Origin: Pseudomonas sp. MYb185 | Lineage (GTDB): Bacteria > Pseudomonadota > Gammaproteobacteria > Pseudomonadales > Pseudomonadaceae | Length of the DNA: 64,000 nt | Direction of reading: 5' to 3' | Assembly: GCF_002979975.1 (NCBI RefSeq) | Contig: NZ_PCQD01000005.1 | Location: forward strand, 130,071-194,070 | In this document: positions 45,162-54,240 of the stretch, in pieces | Position numbering within the stretch: the stretch's first letter is position 1 | Layout of the letters: each line of letters opens with the position of its first letter | Translations under genes and position numbers: made by a program | The notes under the pieces: generated by a model | What the model saw: the letters and a program-made list of their open reading frames with translations, nothing else | Told to the model about the DNA's origin: nothing | Database searches by the model: none

Positions 45162-46988
45162 CTAGCCGTCGCTGTTGGCCATCTTCTTCAGGCGATAATC
45201 CATCTGCGCCCGGGTCAGGCCGAGCAGGGCGGCGGCGCGGGTGATGTTCTGCTGTGCCAGGTGCATGGCGGCACGTACGAAGGCGTCTTCGATATCGTTG
45301 AGGTTGAGCGGCTGCTGCTGCAACAGGCGCAATGCGGTGTGGTCCAGGGAAGGGCCGCTGGCGCTCGCTTCGGCGGCGCCGGCAGGCGTGGCGCTGGGCT
45401 CGGGTAGGCGGATGCCGATACCCGGTGCCTGGTCCCAGCTGACGGTGCCGCGCTGGTGTTCGCGCTGGTTGTCCTCCAGGCCGGACAGGTGCCGCAGGTC
45501 GATGGTTTCACCGTCATCGGCAAGGATTACCGCGCGTTCGATGACGTTCTCGAACTCGCGAATATTGCCGGGCCAGGGATAGTCCAGAATCCGTTGCAGG
45601 GCCCGCGGGGTAATGCCGGCGAGCCGGCGACCATGCTGCTGGCAGAGCTGATTGACGAAGCGCTCCAGCAGCAGCGGCAGATCGTCCTTGCGTTCGCGCA
45701 GCGGCGCAATGGTCACCGGGAATACGTTCAGGCGGTAGAACAGGTCGCTGCGAAAACGCCCCTGCTTGACCGCTTCGGACAGATCCTCGTTGGTGGCGGC
45801 AATGACCCGCACGTCGATCTTCAGTGTCTTGGTGCTGCCCAGGCGTTCCAGCTCACCGCTTTGCAGCACACGCAGCAGCTTGCCCTGGGCGGTCATGCTC
45901 AGGGTACCGATCTCATCGAGGAAGATGGTACCGCCGTCGGCGATCTCGAAGCGCCCGGCACGGGCCTCGGTGGCGCCGGAGTAGGCACCGCGCTGCACGC
46001 CGAACAGCTCGGACTCGATCAGTGTATCGGGGATCGCCGCGCAGTTGATCTCGATGAACGGGGTGTCGGCGCGCCGGCTGTTGGCATGCACTTCATGGGC
46101 GAACATGGTCTTGCCGACGCCACTCTCGCCCAGGAGCAGCACGGTGGCGTTGGTCGAGGCGACCCGCAGGATCTTGTGCAGCACTGCGTGGTAGGCCGCG
46201 GAACTGCCAACCGGTCGGTCCAGCTCCACGACATCCTGTTGCTTGAAGGCCAGCCCGAAGGGCGCCTTGCCCGGCTGCATGCCGGCGAACTCGCTACGTG
46301 CCGGTGCTGGGCGGCGGCGCTGGCCGGATAGGCGCGGCTGGAAATATTGCAGGTCATCATCGGCGTCATCCCAGTCCTCCACCGGACGGGCCACCGCCCG
46401 GCAGACATCATCGCCCCGGGCCACGCACTCGGACTCGCGAACCAGGATGCGCTTGCCCATCAGTCGGGTCAGGAAGCCCGAGCTGTAGCCTGTTTCCATC
46501 CAGCACACCGGATCATGACTCTGCCCGAGGGTGGCCAGGTGCAGATCGCTCTCGATCGAATGCTTCCAGGTGAATTCGCCATACAGGTAGCCCTTGTGCT
46601 GGTCGACCTCGATACGCACCGGCTCGACCTCGATGATGCCGCACAGGGAGCGCAACTGCGCCCCGGCGGCGAGGATGTCGAGCTGGCTGCCGTTCTGCCT
46701 GGTCTTGATCGCCAGTTCGGCGTCGCGGGTACCGCTCAGGTAACCGATGCGGGTCAGCAGGCCGCGGGTCTGCTCGACGCCGAGGGTTTCCAGCAGCTCC
46801 TGGCGCAACGAGCCGAACGCCTCGGCATGCAGCATCAGCATGCGCTTGTCACCCAGCCAGATCATGCCTTTTTCCGGGTTGAAATACAGATGCTCGGCCA
46901 GGTCCTGCATATTGGGAAAGCGCAGGTCGGTGATCACGTCCTTGAGTGAGTGCGGGCGACTGTTCTTGCTGTCGGAGGAAGGGGACAT
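45162..46988 (-). CDS. sigma-54-dependent activator, XylR/DmpR family
   Basis: 608-aa effector-responsive activator. Residues about 20-120 are the XylR_N aromatic-sensing domain (LRFPNMQDLAEHLYF), followed by a V4R domain (about 145-210) with the ligand/Zn-type HDPVCWMETGYSSGF and CVARGDDVCRA. The AAA+ domain has GESGVGKT, GAYSGA (variant of the sigma-54-contacting GAFTGA) and GGTIFLDEIGTL. A Fis-type HTH ends the protein (AAALLGLTRAQMDYRLKKM). Such proteins bind phenols or other aromatics directly. Divergent from the meta-cleavage operon, which has a matching -24/-12 promoter. Confidence 0.94.
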   Translation of the reverse strand: MSPSSDSKNSRPHSLKDVITDLRFPNMQDLAEHLYFNPEKGMIWLGDKRMLMLHAEAFGSLRQELLETLGVEQTRGLLTRIGYLSGTRDAELAIKTRQNGSQLDILAAGAQLRSLCGIIEVEPVRIEVDQHKGYLYGEFTWKHSIESDLHLATLGQSHDPVCWMETGYSSGFLTRLMGKRILVRESECVARGDDVCRAVARPVEDWDDADDDLQYFQPRLSGQRRRPAPARSEFAGMQPGKAPFGLAFKQQDVVELDRPVGSSAAYHAVLHKILRVASTNATVLLLGESGVGKTMFAHEVHANSRRADTPFIEINCAAIPDTLIESELFGVQRGAYSGATEARAGRFEIADGGTIFLDEIGTLSMTAQGKLLRVLQSGELERLGSTKTLKIDVRVIAATNEDLSEAVKQGRFRSDLFYRLNVFPVTIAPLRERKDDLPLLLERFVNQLCQQHGRRLAGITPRALQRILDYPWPGNIREFENVIERAVILADDGETIDLRHLSGLEDNQREHQRGTVSWDQAPGIGIRLPEPSATPAGAAEASASGPSLDHTALRLLQQQPLNLNDIEDAFVRAAMHLAQQNITRAAALLGLTRAQMDYRLKKMANSDG

Positions 46989-47132
46989 GTGTTCACCATG
47001 GATATTGTTGTTGTAGGGGCGCAGCGATAGATCCGCGGATGAGGAATTTTAACAGAAGCGATACCTCCGCTGTCCGTCTCAGAGGGACATTGGTCAGACG
47101 AATAGACTATTCATCTTTCCTGAAAGGTATAG

Positions 47133-47155
47133 CGATTTTTTGTACGGAAAAATCG
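47133..47155. promoter_or_regulatory. candidate upstream activating site for the XylR-like regulator
   Basis: Inverted repeat CGATTTTT-N7-AAAAATCG, about 170 bp upstream of the predicted sigma-54 start site, a normal distance for XylR/DmpR enhancer sites. A weaker dyad ATTTCGG/CCGAAAT lies at 47183-47215. Sequence does not match the known XylR site, so assignment rests on symmetry and position. Confidence 0.45.
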
Positions 47156-47286
47156 GGTGATGCAGAAAAACATGAAGTGATTATTTCGGCCTACGACCTG
47201 CGGAAGACCCGAAATGCTATTTCTATTATATCTATCTTGTTGTAATTAAAGGGTAAATAAGTTTTATCGTCCGGCTCGTGACTGAC

Positions 47287-47303
47287 TGGCACAGCCGTTG
47301 CTA
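47287..47303 (+). promoter_or_regulatory. sigma-54 (-24/-12) promoter of the meta-cleavage operon
   Basis: TGGCACAGCCGTTGCTA matches TGGCAC-N5-TTGC(A/T) with correct spacing. Predicted start site near 47315, giving a leader of about 75 nt to the GTG at 47390. The rest of the 400-bp divergent region is A/T-rich, as expected for looping by an enhancer-binding protein. Confidence 0.92.
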
Positions 47304-47389
47304 TCTCTCTTGTACAACGCGACAGAGGTTCCCGGTCGCACCCCGTCCGCTGAGTCGGACTGGAAAACAAGAATAACGGAGATAGCACA

Positions 47390-48316
47390 GTGGCTGAGAT
47401 TTCTTCTTTGGGCTACGTCGGTTTCGGCGTCAGTGACCTCGACAGGTGGCAGGTGTTCGCCACCGACATCCTTGGTATGCAGGTTGGCCGACGCGACGCT
47501 ACCAGCATGACCCTGCGCATGGACGAATACTGCCAGCGCTTCTTCCTCGAACAGAACGATATCGATGACATCATCGCCGCCGGCTGGGAATTCACCAGCG
47601 AGCGGGAGCTGGAAGAATACGTTGCCGAGTTGCGCGACAAGGGCGTCGAACTGCGGGTGCTGAGTGCCGAGCACTGTGCCCGGCGGCATATCGAGAAGGG
47701 CTACAGTTGCCAGGATCCCAACGGCTTCGATCACGAGTTCTTCTTCGGTCACGGGGTAGCGCTGCTCAAGGACCAGTTCCGTTCGACAGTACTCAAGGGC
47801 GGCTTCGTCACCGGCAACCTGGGAGTAGGGCATATCCTGCCGTTCGCCAACCGTGGCAATGGCGCCGAGACCGTCGACTTCTACAGGAACGTGCTCAAGT
47901 TCCGCATCAGCGACTACATCCGCCAGGAAGTGCAACCGGGGATGATGGTCGAGGCGACCTTCTTTCACACCAAGACCGGCCGCCACCACTCGATTGCCAC
48001 CGCCGAGGCGCCCACCGCCAAGGTGCTCAACCATTTCATGGTGCAGCTCGAGGATATGGACGATGTCGGCCTGGCCTATGACCGCGCCGTTGCCGCCGGC
48101 ATTCCGATCGTCCTGGAGCTGGGCCATCACCCGAACGACAGGATGTTCTCCTTCTATGCGCAGACCCCGTCGGGCTTCAACTTCGAATTCGGCTGGGGCG
48201 GGATCGTCATCGATGAGAACGACTGGGAGGTCAAGACCTTCCACCAGATGAGCGACTGGGGCCACAAGCGCAACCTGATCCCGGTTCCGGAAACCGAAGA
48301 GCATCCCCTGTCCTGA
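47390..48316 (+). CDS. type I extradiol ring-cleavage dioxygenase (BphC/HsaC-like)
   Basis: 308-aa Fe(II) dioxygenase that cleaves a catechol next to its hydroxyls (meta cleavage). Two VOC domains: the N-terminal LGYVGFGVSDLDRWQVFATDILGM and the catalytic C-terminal domain. Iron ligands are His in GVGHI (about residue 145), His in KVLNHFMVQ (about 209) and Glu in NFEFGWG (about 260). Length and both domains resemble 2,3-dihydroxybiphenyl and steroid-catechol dioxygenases rather than simple catechol 2,3-dioxygenase. GTG start with GGAG upstream; first gene of the operon. Confidence 0.92.
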   Translation: MAEISSLGYVGFGVSDLDRWQVFATDILGMQVGRRDATSMTLRMDEYCQRFFLEQNDIDDIIAAGWEFTSERELEEYVAELRDKGVELRVLSAEHCARRHIEKGYSCQDPNGFDHEFFFGHGVALLKDQFRSTVLKGGFVTGNLGVGHILPFANRGNGAETVDFYRNVLKFRISDYIRQEVQPGMMVEATFFHTKTGRHHSIATAEAPTAKVLNHFMVQLEDMDDVGLAYDRAVAAGIPIVLELGHHPNDRMFSFYAQTPSGFNFEFGWGGIVIDENDWEVKTFHQMSDWGHKRNLIPVPETEEHPLS

Positions 48317-48343
48317 TCGCGGCCTTACCTGGAGAACAAGAAC

Positions 48344-49228
48344 ATGAGTATCTGGTTGGATTTTCTTGGAGCAGAGATACGTTTTATCGATCTGCCCACC
48401 TATGGCCGCACGCGCATTGCCGAGGCCGGTCACGGCAAGCCCGAGGCGCTGATCCTGATGCACGGCATCGGTGGTCATCTGGAGGCTTATGCCAGGAACG
48501 TGGTGGCGCTGGGTGAGCACTACCACGTGATCGCCTTCGATTACGTCGGCCATGGTCTGTCGGCCAAGAAGCTGGATATCGAGTATTCGATCAGCGATTA
48601 CGTCGAGCAACTGCGCGAGCTGATGGATGTGCTGGGCATCGAGCGTGCGCACATCTCCGGCGAGTCGTTGGGCGGGGTAGTCACCGGCGGTTTCGCGGTG
48701 CGTTACCCCGAACGCATCCTGCGTGCGGTGTTCAATACCACCGGCGGCATTCCTATCGTCAGCGACAAGGGGCGTCAGGATCTCAAGAACCTGGCCGAGC
48801 TGTCGGCCCGCAGCTCCGGCCAGCAGCCTACCTATGACAGCGTGCTGGCGCGCATGCAATGGCTGTTGTACGAGGGCAACTGGGATCTGCTCAACGAGGA
48901 GCTGGTCGGTTCGCGGCTGGCGATCTATTCGCGGTCCGACTTCCAGGGCAGTGCTCCGCTGGTATACGGCCGCCTGCGCAAGGTCAACGAGGGCGGTACG
49001 CCTGACATGATCGAGCTGGAGAAGGTGCAGTGCGATTCGCTGCTGCTGTGGACCAGTCACAACCCGATCCACGACGTGGCTGCCGCCGAATCGGCGTTGC
49101 CCAGTCTGCCCAACGGCCAGCTGTATGTGATGAAGAAGCTGGCCGGCCACTGGCCGCAGTACGAATCGCCCGAGGAGTTCAACCAGGTGATGGTCGAGTT
49201 CCTGTCGACCGGGCGGGTAGGTGCATGA
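48344..49228 (+). CDS. alpha/beta hydrolase, likely C-C bond hydrolase (first of two)
   Basis: 294-aa alpha/beta hydrolase. Nucleophile elbow GESLGG, oxyanion region LMHGIGGHLEAY, acid residue near HNPIHD and His in LAGHWPQYES. The sequence around the His resembles meta-cleavage product hydrolases. It lies between the extradiol dioxygenase and the flavin reductase genes and differs from the second hydrolase at 61118, so the two may act on different intermediates, or this one on an ester. Overlaps the next gene by 4 bp. Confidence 0.85.
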   Translation: MSIWLDFLGAEIRFIDLPTYGRTRIAEAGHGKPEALILMHGIGGHLEAYARNVVALGEHYHVIAFDYVGHGLSAKKLDIEYSISDYVEQLRELMDVLGIERAHISGESLGGVVTGGFAVRYPERILRAVFNTTGGIPIVSDKGRQDLKNLAELSARSSGQQPTYDSVLARMQWLLYEGNWDLLNEELVGSRLAIYSRSDFQGSAPLVYGRLRKVNEGGTPDMIELEKVQCDSLLLWTSHNPIHDVAAAESALPSLPNGQLYVMKKLAGHWPQYESPEEFNQVMVEFLSTGRVGA

Positions 49229-49758
49229 ATGCCCAGGTCGCCATGATGAAAACCTCACGCGAACATCTGCCGGTCGCCACCCCCGACTTCTGCAAGGCCA
49301 TGCGCAACCTGGCGGGGCATTGCGTGGTGATTGCCAGCGGCGATAGTCAGCAGCGTGCCGGGCTGACCGCCACCGCGGTGTGTTCGGTCACCGCCGAGCC
49401 GCCACGCCTGCTGGTATGTGTGAATCGCAATGTGTTTGCCCACGGGGTGATCACCGCCAGCCGTCACCTGAGCGTGAACGTGCTCGGCTGCTGCCAGGAG
49501 TCGGTGGCCCGGCGCTTCGCCGGCATGGTCGACGGGGTGGCCGGTGAACAGCGTTTTGATGAAGGCGCCTGGGTGCCGGGTATCAGCCAGGTGCCGGTGC
49601 TCAGCGATGCGCTGGTCAGTTTCGAATGCCGGGTGGTCGAGGCGGTGCCGGCCAGTACCCATGACATGTTTCTCTGCGAGGTCATCCAGGTGACCGGACA
49701 GATGAGTGAAGAAGATCCCCTTATCTATTTCAACGGACGATTCGCGGCGCTTGCCTGA
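49225..49758 (+). CDS. flavin reductase of a two-component monooxygenase (HsaB/HpaC-like)
   Basis: 177-aa NAD(P)H:flavin oxidoreductase. Typical features: FCKAMRNLAGHCVVIAS at the start, GLTATAVCSVTAEPPRLLVCVNR (FMN/FAD binding), LSVNVLGCCQESVARRFAG and PLIYFNGRFAAL at the end. It supplies reduced flavin to the oxygenase encoded next. The ATG overlaps the hydrolase stop, so the longer upstream frame was not used. Confidence 0.93.
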   Translation: MNAQVAMMKTSREHLPVATPDFCKAMRNLAGHCVVIASGDSQQRAGLTATAVCSVTAEPPRLLVCVNRNVFAHGVITASRHLSVNVLGCCQESVARRFAGMVDGVAGEQRFDEGAWVPGISQVPVLSDALVSFECRVVEAVPASTHDMFLCEVIQVTGQMSEEDPLIYFNGRFAALA

Positions 49759-49801
49759 GCCGCGAGGTTGCTGCCCGGATAACAACAAAGTGAGAACCGA
49801 T

Positions 49802-51019
49802 ATGACTAGTGTGCTGAAAAAGACTGCCGACCAAGCCAGCTGCGTGCCCTCCGAGGCCGAGCTGATCCAGCGTGCCCGTGACCTGATTCCCATGCTCATC
49901 GAGAAGGCCGACTCGGTCGAGAAGAATCGCATGGTATCGCCGGAAACCATCCAGGCCTTCGTCGATGCGGGATTCTTCAAGATCCTGCAGCCAGCCAAGT
50001 TCGGCGGCTACGAAATGAACCCGGCGGTGTTCTACAAGGTATTGATGGAGCTGGGTCGCGGTTGCTGCAGCAGCGCCTGGAACATGATGATCCTCGGGGT
50101 GCACCAGTGGGAGTTCGGCAGTCTGCCGGATCAGGCCTGCGAAGATGTCTGGGGTGTGGATGACAAGACCATCATCGCTTCCTCCTACCCGCCCTTCGGC
50201 AAGGTCGAGGAGATCGAAGGCGGCTACCGGATCAGTGGCACCTGGAAGACCTCCAGCGGCTGCGACCATGGCAAGTGGGCTTTCCTCGGTGGGCTGCGCC
50301 GTGATGCCCAGGGCAATGTGATCGATCGCCTGTCCATGCTGGTACCGGCCACCGACTACGAGATCGAGGATGACTGGCACGTGTTCGGTCTGGCCGGCAC
50401 CGGCAGCAAGAGCCTGGTGGTCCGCGAGACCTTCGTTCCTTATCACCGCACCCACAGCCTGATTCAGTACAACAAGGATGATCGCGGTACACATTACCTG
50501 TACCCGTTCAATCAGATCTTCTTCGGCTCGGTGTCGGCGCTGATCGTCGGCATGGCCCAGGGCGGTATCGATGAGTACATCCGCCAGATGACCGTGCGCA
50601 CCAATACCACCGATGGCGGCAGCGCGGCGCTCAGCCCCTACGTCAAGGACCGTCTGGGCAACGCGGTGGTGCGGGTGCGTTCGGCGCGGGCGCGGCTGCT
50701 GCAGATGATGGCCGAGACCACTGAGATCGTCGAGCGCGGCGAGCTGGTGCCCAACTACGACCGGGTCCACCACATGCTGGATATCGCCCGGGTCGGACGC
50801 GACTGCGAGGAAGCGGTGATGCTGCTGTTCAAGGCGACCTCGGCACGCGGCATCTATCTGAACAACCCGCTGCAGCGCATCCTGCGCGACGTCATCGCCG
50901 CGGCCAACCATATCACCCAGAACGCCGACGATACCGCCGGCATGCTGGGCGCCTATCTGCTCGGTCAGCAATTGCCGCCCATGGTCTTCGGCCTGGAGCC
51001 GGTATCGCTGAACGGCTGA
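49802..51019 (+). CDS. flavin-dependent monooxygenase, acyl-CoA dehydrogenase fold (HsaA-like)
   Basis: 405-aa oxygenase component. The acyl-CoA dehydrogenase-like fold shows IQAFVDAGFFKILQPAKFGGYE, ELGRGCCSSAWNM, and YRISGTWKTSSGCDHGKWAFLG, the reduced-flavin pocket seen in HsaA and p-hydroxyphenylacetate hydroxylase C2. No acyl-CoA base is expected. It probably hydroxylates a phenol ortho to its OH, giving the catechol cut by the extradiol dioxygenase. Steroid-phenol is one option, other phenols are possible. Paired with the reductase upstream. Confidence 0.9.
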   Translation: MTSVLKKTADQASCVPSEAELIQRARDLIPMLIEKADSVEKNRMVSPETIQAFVDAGFFKILQPAKFGGYEMNPAVFYKVLMELGRGCCSSAWNMMILGVHQWEFGSLPDQACEDVWGVDDKTIIASSYPPFGKVEEIEGGYRISGTWKTSSGCDHGKWAFLGGLRRDAQGNVIDRLSMLVPATDYEIEDDWHVFGLAGTGSKSLVVRETFVPYHRTHSLIQYNKDDRGTHYLYPFNQIFFGSVSALIVGMAQGGIDEYIRQMTVRTNTTDGGSAALSPYVKDRLGNAVVRVRSARARLLQMMAETTEIVERGELVPNYDRVHHMLDIARVGRDCEEAVMLLFKATSARGIYLNNPLQRILRDVIAAANHITQNADDTAGMLGAYLLGQQLPPMVFGLEPVSLNG

Positions 51020-51024
51020 AACAT

Positions 51025-51103
51025 TTTGGGGCTTGCCCCAAATGAAGGCATGGCAACCGCCGGTGCGGTTGCCATGGGATAAAAATAAAAGGCGGTGTAC
51101 CGC
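51025..51103 (+). repeat. three consecutive hairpins inside the operon
   Basis: TTTGGGG-CTTG-CCCCAAA (51025-51042), CATGGCAACCGC-CGGT-GCGGTTGCCATG (51049-51076) and GGCGGTGTACCGCC (51090-51103) fill the gap between the oxygenase and DUF1302 genes. None has a T run. They probably protect or segment the mRNA. Confidence 0.65.
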
Positions 51104-51121
51104 CCATATCTGAGGTGCCTT

Positions 51122-52792
51122 ATGTCTTACCAAAGGATGAACAAGACGTTTCAGCTGTCAGCCCTGAGTGCTGCCATCCTGCTCTGTTCCTCATTGCCTG
51201 CCCATGCGTTCCAGTTCGACACCGACAATGCCGACCTGCGCATCCGCCTGGATACCAACGTGAAGTACAACGCCGCCTGGCGGGTGCAGGATCAGAAGAA
51301 CCGTCTGATTTCCGATATGACCCTGGATGACGGTGACCGCAACTTCGACAAGGGTTCGATGATCAACAACCGGGTCGACCTGTTCTCCGAGTTCGACGTC
51401 AACTACCGCGGCATGGGTGTACGCGTCAGTGGTGCGGCCTGGTATGACCGGGTCTACAACCGCAAGAACGATCACGATAACCCGGAGACCTCGAACAACC
51501 TGTCGGTCGCTTACAACGAGTTCACCAAGGAAACCCGCGACCTGCATGGCCGCGACGCCGAGCTGCGGGATGCCTTCGTCTATTCCGACTTCAGCCTGAC
51601 CGACGATGTCTGGGGTGTGGTGCGGGTCGGCCAGCATTCGCTGCTGTACGGCGAGAGCCTGTTCTTCGGCAATAACGGTATTGCTGGCGGCATGATGCCG
51701 ATCAACGCCATCCAGGCGCTGTCGGCGCCCAACTCGCAGTTCAAGGAGCTGGTGTTGCCGGTCAAGCAGATTTCCGGTGACCTGCAGCTGACTCCGGCGC
51801 TGTCGCTGGGCGCCTATTACCAGTTCGAATGGGAGCGCACGCGGATTCCGGCGGCGGGCAGCTACTTCAGCCCGGCGGATCTGCTCGATGGCGGTGGTGA
51901 GCGCATTCTCGCAGCGCCCGGCGTGTCGCTGTACCGGACCAAGGATATCGAGGCGCGCGACTCGGGGCAGTGGGGCTTCCAACTGCGCTACCGGGCCGAC
52001 AGCATCGATACCGACTTCGGCCTCTATGCGATCAACTACCACGACAAGAACTTCCAGGTGCAGACCCGGCCGTTCGATGTTCCTCAGCCCGGCGTGGCCG
52101 ATGACATCGTGGTGGGTGAGCACATGCTGGTATTCCCCGAGGACGTGCGCGCCTATGGCTTCAGTGCGACCACCGGTATCGGTGATGCCAACGTGGCCTT
52201 CGAGGGTTCGATCCGACGCAATGCACCGCTGGTCAGCCTGACCGTCAATGACATTACCGGCGATCACGATAATGACCGCAATCCGCTGTACGCCGTGGGT
52301 AATACCGCGCATGCCCAGGTCAGCATGATTCAGATCATGCCCCAGAGCCGCTTCTGGGATACCGCCGCGCTGATGGGTGAGGTGGCCTGGAACCGCACGC
52401 TGAGCGTGACCAAGAACCGTGAATGGATGGACCCCAACAGCACCCGTGACGCCACAGCCATGCGCGTGGTGTTCAACCCTACCTACTTCCAGGTGTTCGA
52501 TGGCATCGACCTGTCGGTCCCCATGGGGGTGAGTTACGGCATCGATGGCCGCTCCTCGGCGGTGGGCGGGTTCAGCCAGGCCAAGGGCGGTGGTTTCAAC
52601 ATCGGGCTGTCGGCCGAGTACCTCAAGCGCGTCACCGTGGCGCTGAGCTACAACGGCTTCTATGGGCCGACCGATCGTACCAGCAGTCCGGAGTACGTGC
52701 CTGCGGTCGATGCCACCACGGGCGTCAAGTCCTATAAGCAGACCAATGGCGACCGCGACTTCATTTCCCTGAATGCATCCTATACGTTCTGA
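51122..52792 (+). CDS. DUF1302 family outer-membrane protein
   Basis: 556-aa exported protein. Signal peptide MSYQRMNKTF...LPAHA, then a beta-barrel-like sequence opening FQFDTDNADLRIRLDTNVKYNAAWRV and ending FISLNASYTF with terminal Phe. DUF1302 members are encoded with DUF1329 proteins in catabolic clusters for hydrophobic substrates and are thought to act in uptake or export at the outer membrane. ATG 51122 has GAGGT upstream. Function inferred from context. Confidence 0.88.
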   Translation: MSYQRMNKTFQLSALSAAILLCSSLPAHAFQFDTDNADLRIRLDTNVKYNAAWRVQDQKNRLISDMTLDDGDRNFDKGSMINNRVDLFSEFDVNYRGMGVRVSGAAWYDRVYNRKNDHDNPETSNNLSVAYNEFTKETRDLHGRDAELRDAFVYSDFSLTDDVWGVVRVGQHSLLYGESLFFGNNGIAGGMMPINAIQALSAPNSQFKELVLPVKQISGDLQLTPALSLGAYYQFEWERTRIPAAGSYFSPADLLDGGGERILAAPGVSLYRTKDIEARDSGQWGFQLRYRADSIDTDFGLYAINYHDKNFQVQTRPFDVPQPGVADDIVVGEHMLVFPEDVRAYGFSATTGIGDANVAFEGSIRRNAPLVSLTVNDITGDHDNDRNPLYAVGNTAHAQVSMIQIMPQSRFWDTAALMGEVAWNRTLSVTKNREWMDPNSTRDATAMRVVFNPTYFQVFDGIDLSVPMGVSYGIDGRSSAVGGFSQAKGGGFNIGLSAEYLKRVTVALSYNGFYGPTDRTSSPEYVPAVDATTGVKSYKQTNGDRDFISLNASYTF

Positions 52793-52801
52793 GGCCAGAT
52801 C

Positions 52802-54178
52802 ATGCATAACAAGAACATTCGTCAATTCGCCCTTTGCGTTTCCCTGCTGGCGCTGAGCGTGGGCACCGCTGGCGCCGCAGTCAGCCCCGAGGAAGCCGCC
52901 CTGCTCAAGTCGGAGCTGACTCCGCTGGGCGCCGAGCGTGCCGGCAACGCCGCTGGCACCATTCCCGCCTGGGACGGCGGCTATACCACGGTGCCGTCCG
53001 GCTTCAGGAACGGTAATCGGGACTTCGATCCCTTCTCCGGTGACCAGCCGTTGTACTCGATCACCGCCGCCAATCTGGCCGAGCACCAGGATCAACTGGC
53101 CGCCGGTGTGATCCAGCTGTTCAAGGACAACCCGGACACCTATCGCATCGACGTGTATCCGACCCGGCGCACCGCTGCAGCGCCGCAGTGGATCTACGAC
53201 AACACCTTCAAGAACGCCACCAGCGCGACCCTCGAGAACAACGGTCTGACCGTGCGCGGTGCCTACGGCGGGGTACCGTTCCCGATTCCCAAGAGCGGCA
53301 TCGAGCTGGTGTGGAACCACCAGTTGCAGTGGCGCGGCGAGTCCACCGATACCAAGTACCAGGTCTGGACCACCACCGGCGAGGGCCGCCGCATTCTGGC
53401 CACCGCAGCGCAGGACTACGCGCAGTATCCCTACTACTACGCCAGCGGTTCGCAGGAATCGACGCCCAATCCGAAGTACATGCTGGCCATCCAGCTGGCC
53501 TACGAACCAGCGTTCCGCGCGGGTGAGGCGCTGATGGTGCACAACACCCTGGATTACCACCAGGGCCGTACCCTGTGGCAATACCTGGTCGGTCAGCGCC
53601 GCGTGCGCCAGGCGCCGAGCATCAACTTCGATACCCCGAACGTGGTGGCCTCCGGCACCAACTTCGTCGATGAGACCTTCGGTTACGGCGGCTCGCCCGA
53701 ACGCTACGACTGGAAGCTGATCGGCAAGCGGGAAATGCTCATTCCCTACAACAACAACGCGCTGATGGCACACAGCGATGCCGAGGTGCTCGGTCAACGG
53801 CATGCCAACCCTGACCTGGTGCGTTGGGAGCTGCATCGGGTATGGGAAGTGCAGGCGACCCTGAAACCGGGTAGCCGCCACGCGGTGCCCAAGCGTCAGT
53901 TCTACTTCAGCGAGGACAACTGGGGGACGGCGATCCTCGACGGCTGGGATGCCGAGGGCACCCTGTGGCGCACTTCGATGACCACGCCGTTCGTGGCACC
54001 GGATATCCCGGCGACGGTGAACTACTGCAATGGCTTCTTCCATGACCACCGTACCCGCGCCTGGGTCTACAACTGCGCCATGGGTACGGACGTGAAGGGC
54101 AGTCAGTTCAGCATGGCTGACAAGCGCTCGGAGACCTATTTCTCGCCGCAATCCCTGCTGCGCATGAGTGGTCGCTGA
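52802..54178 (+). CDS. DUF1329 family periplasmic protein
   Basis: 458-aa exported protein with signal peptide (MHNKNIRQ... ending GTAGAA). Family features: LTPLGAERAGNAAGTIPAWDGG, FPIPKSG.ELVWNHQLQWRG and WELHRVWEVQATLKPGSRHAVPKRQFYFSEDNW. The LolA-like fold suggests a periplasmic lipid or hydrophobe carrier working with the DUF1302 barrel and the RND pump. Starts 9 bp after the DUF1302 stop. Confidence 0.88.
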   Translation: MHNKNIRQFALCVSLLALSVGTAGAAVSPEEAALLKSELTPLGAERAGNAAGTIPAWDGGYTTVPSGFRNGNRDFDPFSGDQPLYSITAANLAEHQDQLAAGVIQLFKDNPDTYRIDVYPTRRTAAAPQWIYDNTFKNATSATLENNGLTVRGAYGGVPFPIPKSGIELVWNHQLQWRGESTDTKYQVWTTTGEGRRILATAAQDYAQYPYYYASGSQESTPNPKYMLAIQLAYEPAFRAGEALMVHNTLDYHQGRTLWQYLVGQRRVRQAPSINFDTPNVVASGTNFVDETFGYGGSPERYDWKLIGKREMLIPYNNNALMAHSDAEVLGQRHANPDLVRWELHRVWEVQATLKPGSRHAVPKRQFYFSEDNWGTAILDGWDAEGTLWRTSMTTPFVAPDIPATVNYCNGFFHDHRTRAWVYNCAMGTDVKGSQFSMADKRSETYFSPQSLLRMSGR

Positions 54179-54188
54179 TCGGTCCCGT

Positions 54189-54214
54189 GCCCTCTGCCAG
54201 TGATGGCAGAGGGC
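54189..54214 (+). repeat. intra-operon hairpin
   Basis: Perfect 11-bp stem GCCCTCTGCCA / TGGCAGAGGGC with loop GTGA, without T run, just upstream of the YCF48 gene; likely mRNA stabiliser rather than full terminator. Confidence 0.65.
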
Positions 54215-54240
54215 AATCCGCCTTGCGAGGAGTTGCACAA

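Noticed and set aside
47264..49258. Long antisense open frame across the dioxygenase and hydrolase genes
   Set aside because: Shadow of two genes with intact catalytic residues, and it would run through the sigma-54 promoter.
47390..51019. Naming the operon a steroid (hsa) pathway
   Set aside because: The enzymes are only HsaA-D-like by family; side-chain, ring B and KstD/KshAB genes are absent, and biphenyl, alkylphenol or terpenoid phenols would use the same set.
51191..54238. Antisense open frame of more than 1000 codons opposite DUF1302/DUF1329
   Set aside because: It mirrors the high-GC codon structure of the sense genes, has no ribosome site or recognisable domain, and the sense products have clear families and signal peptides.
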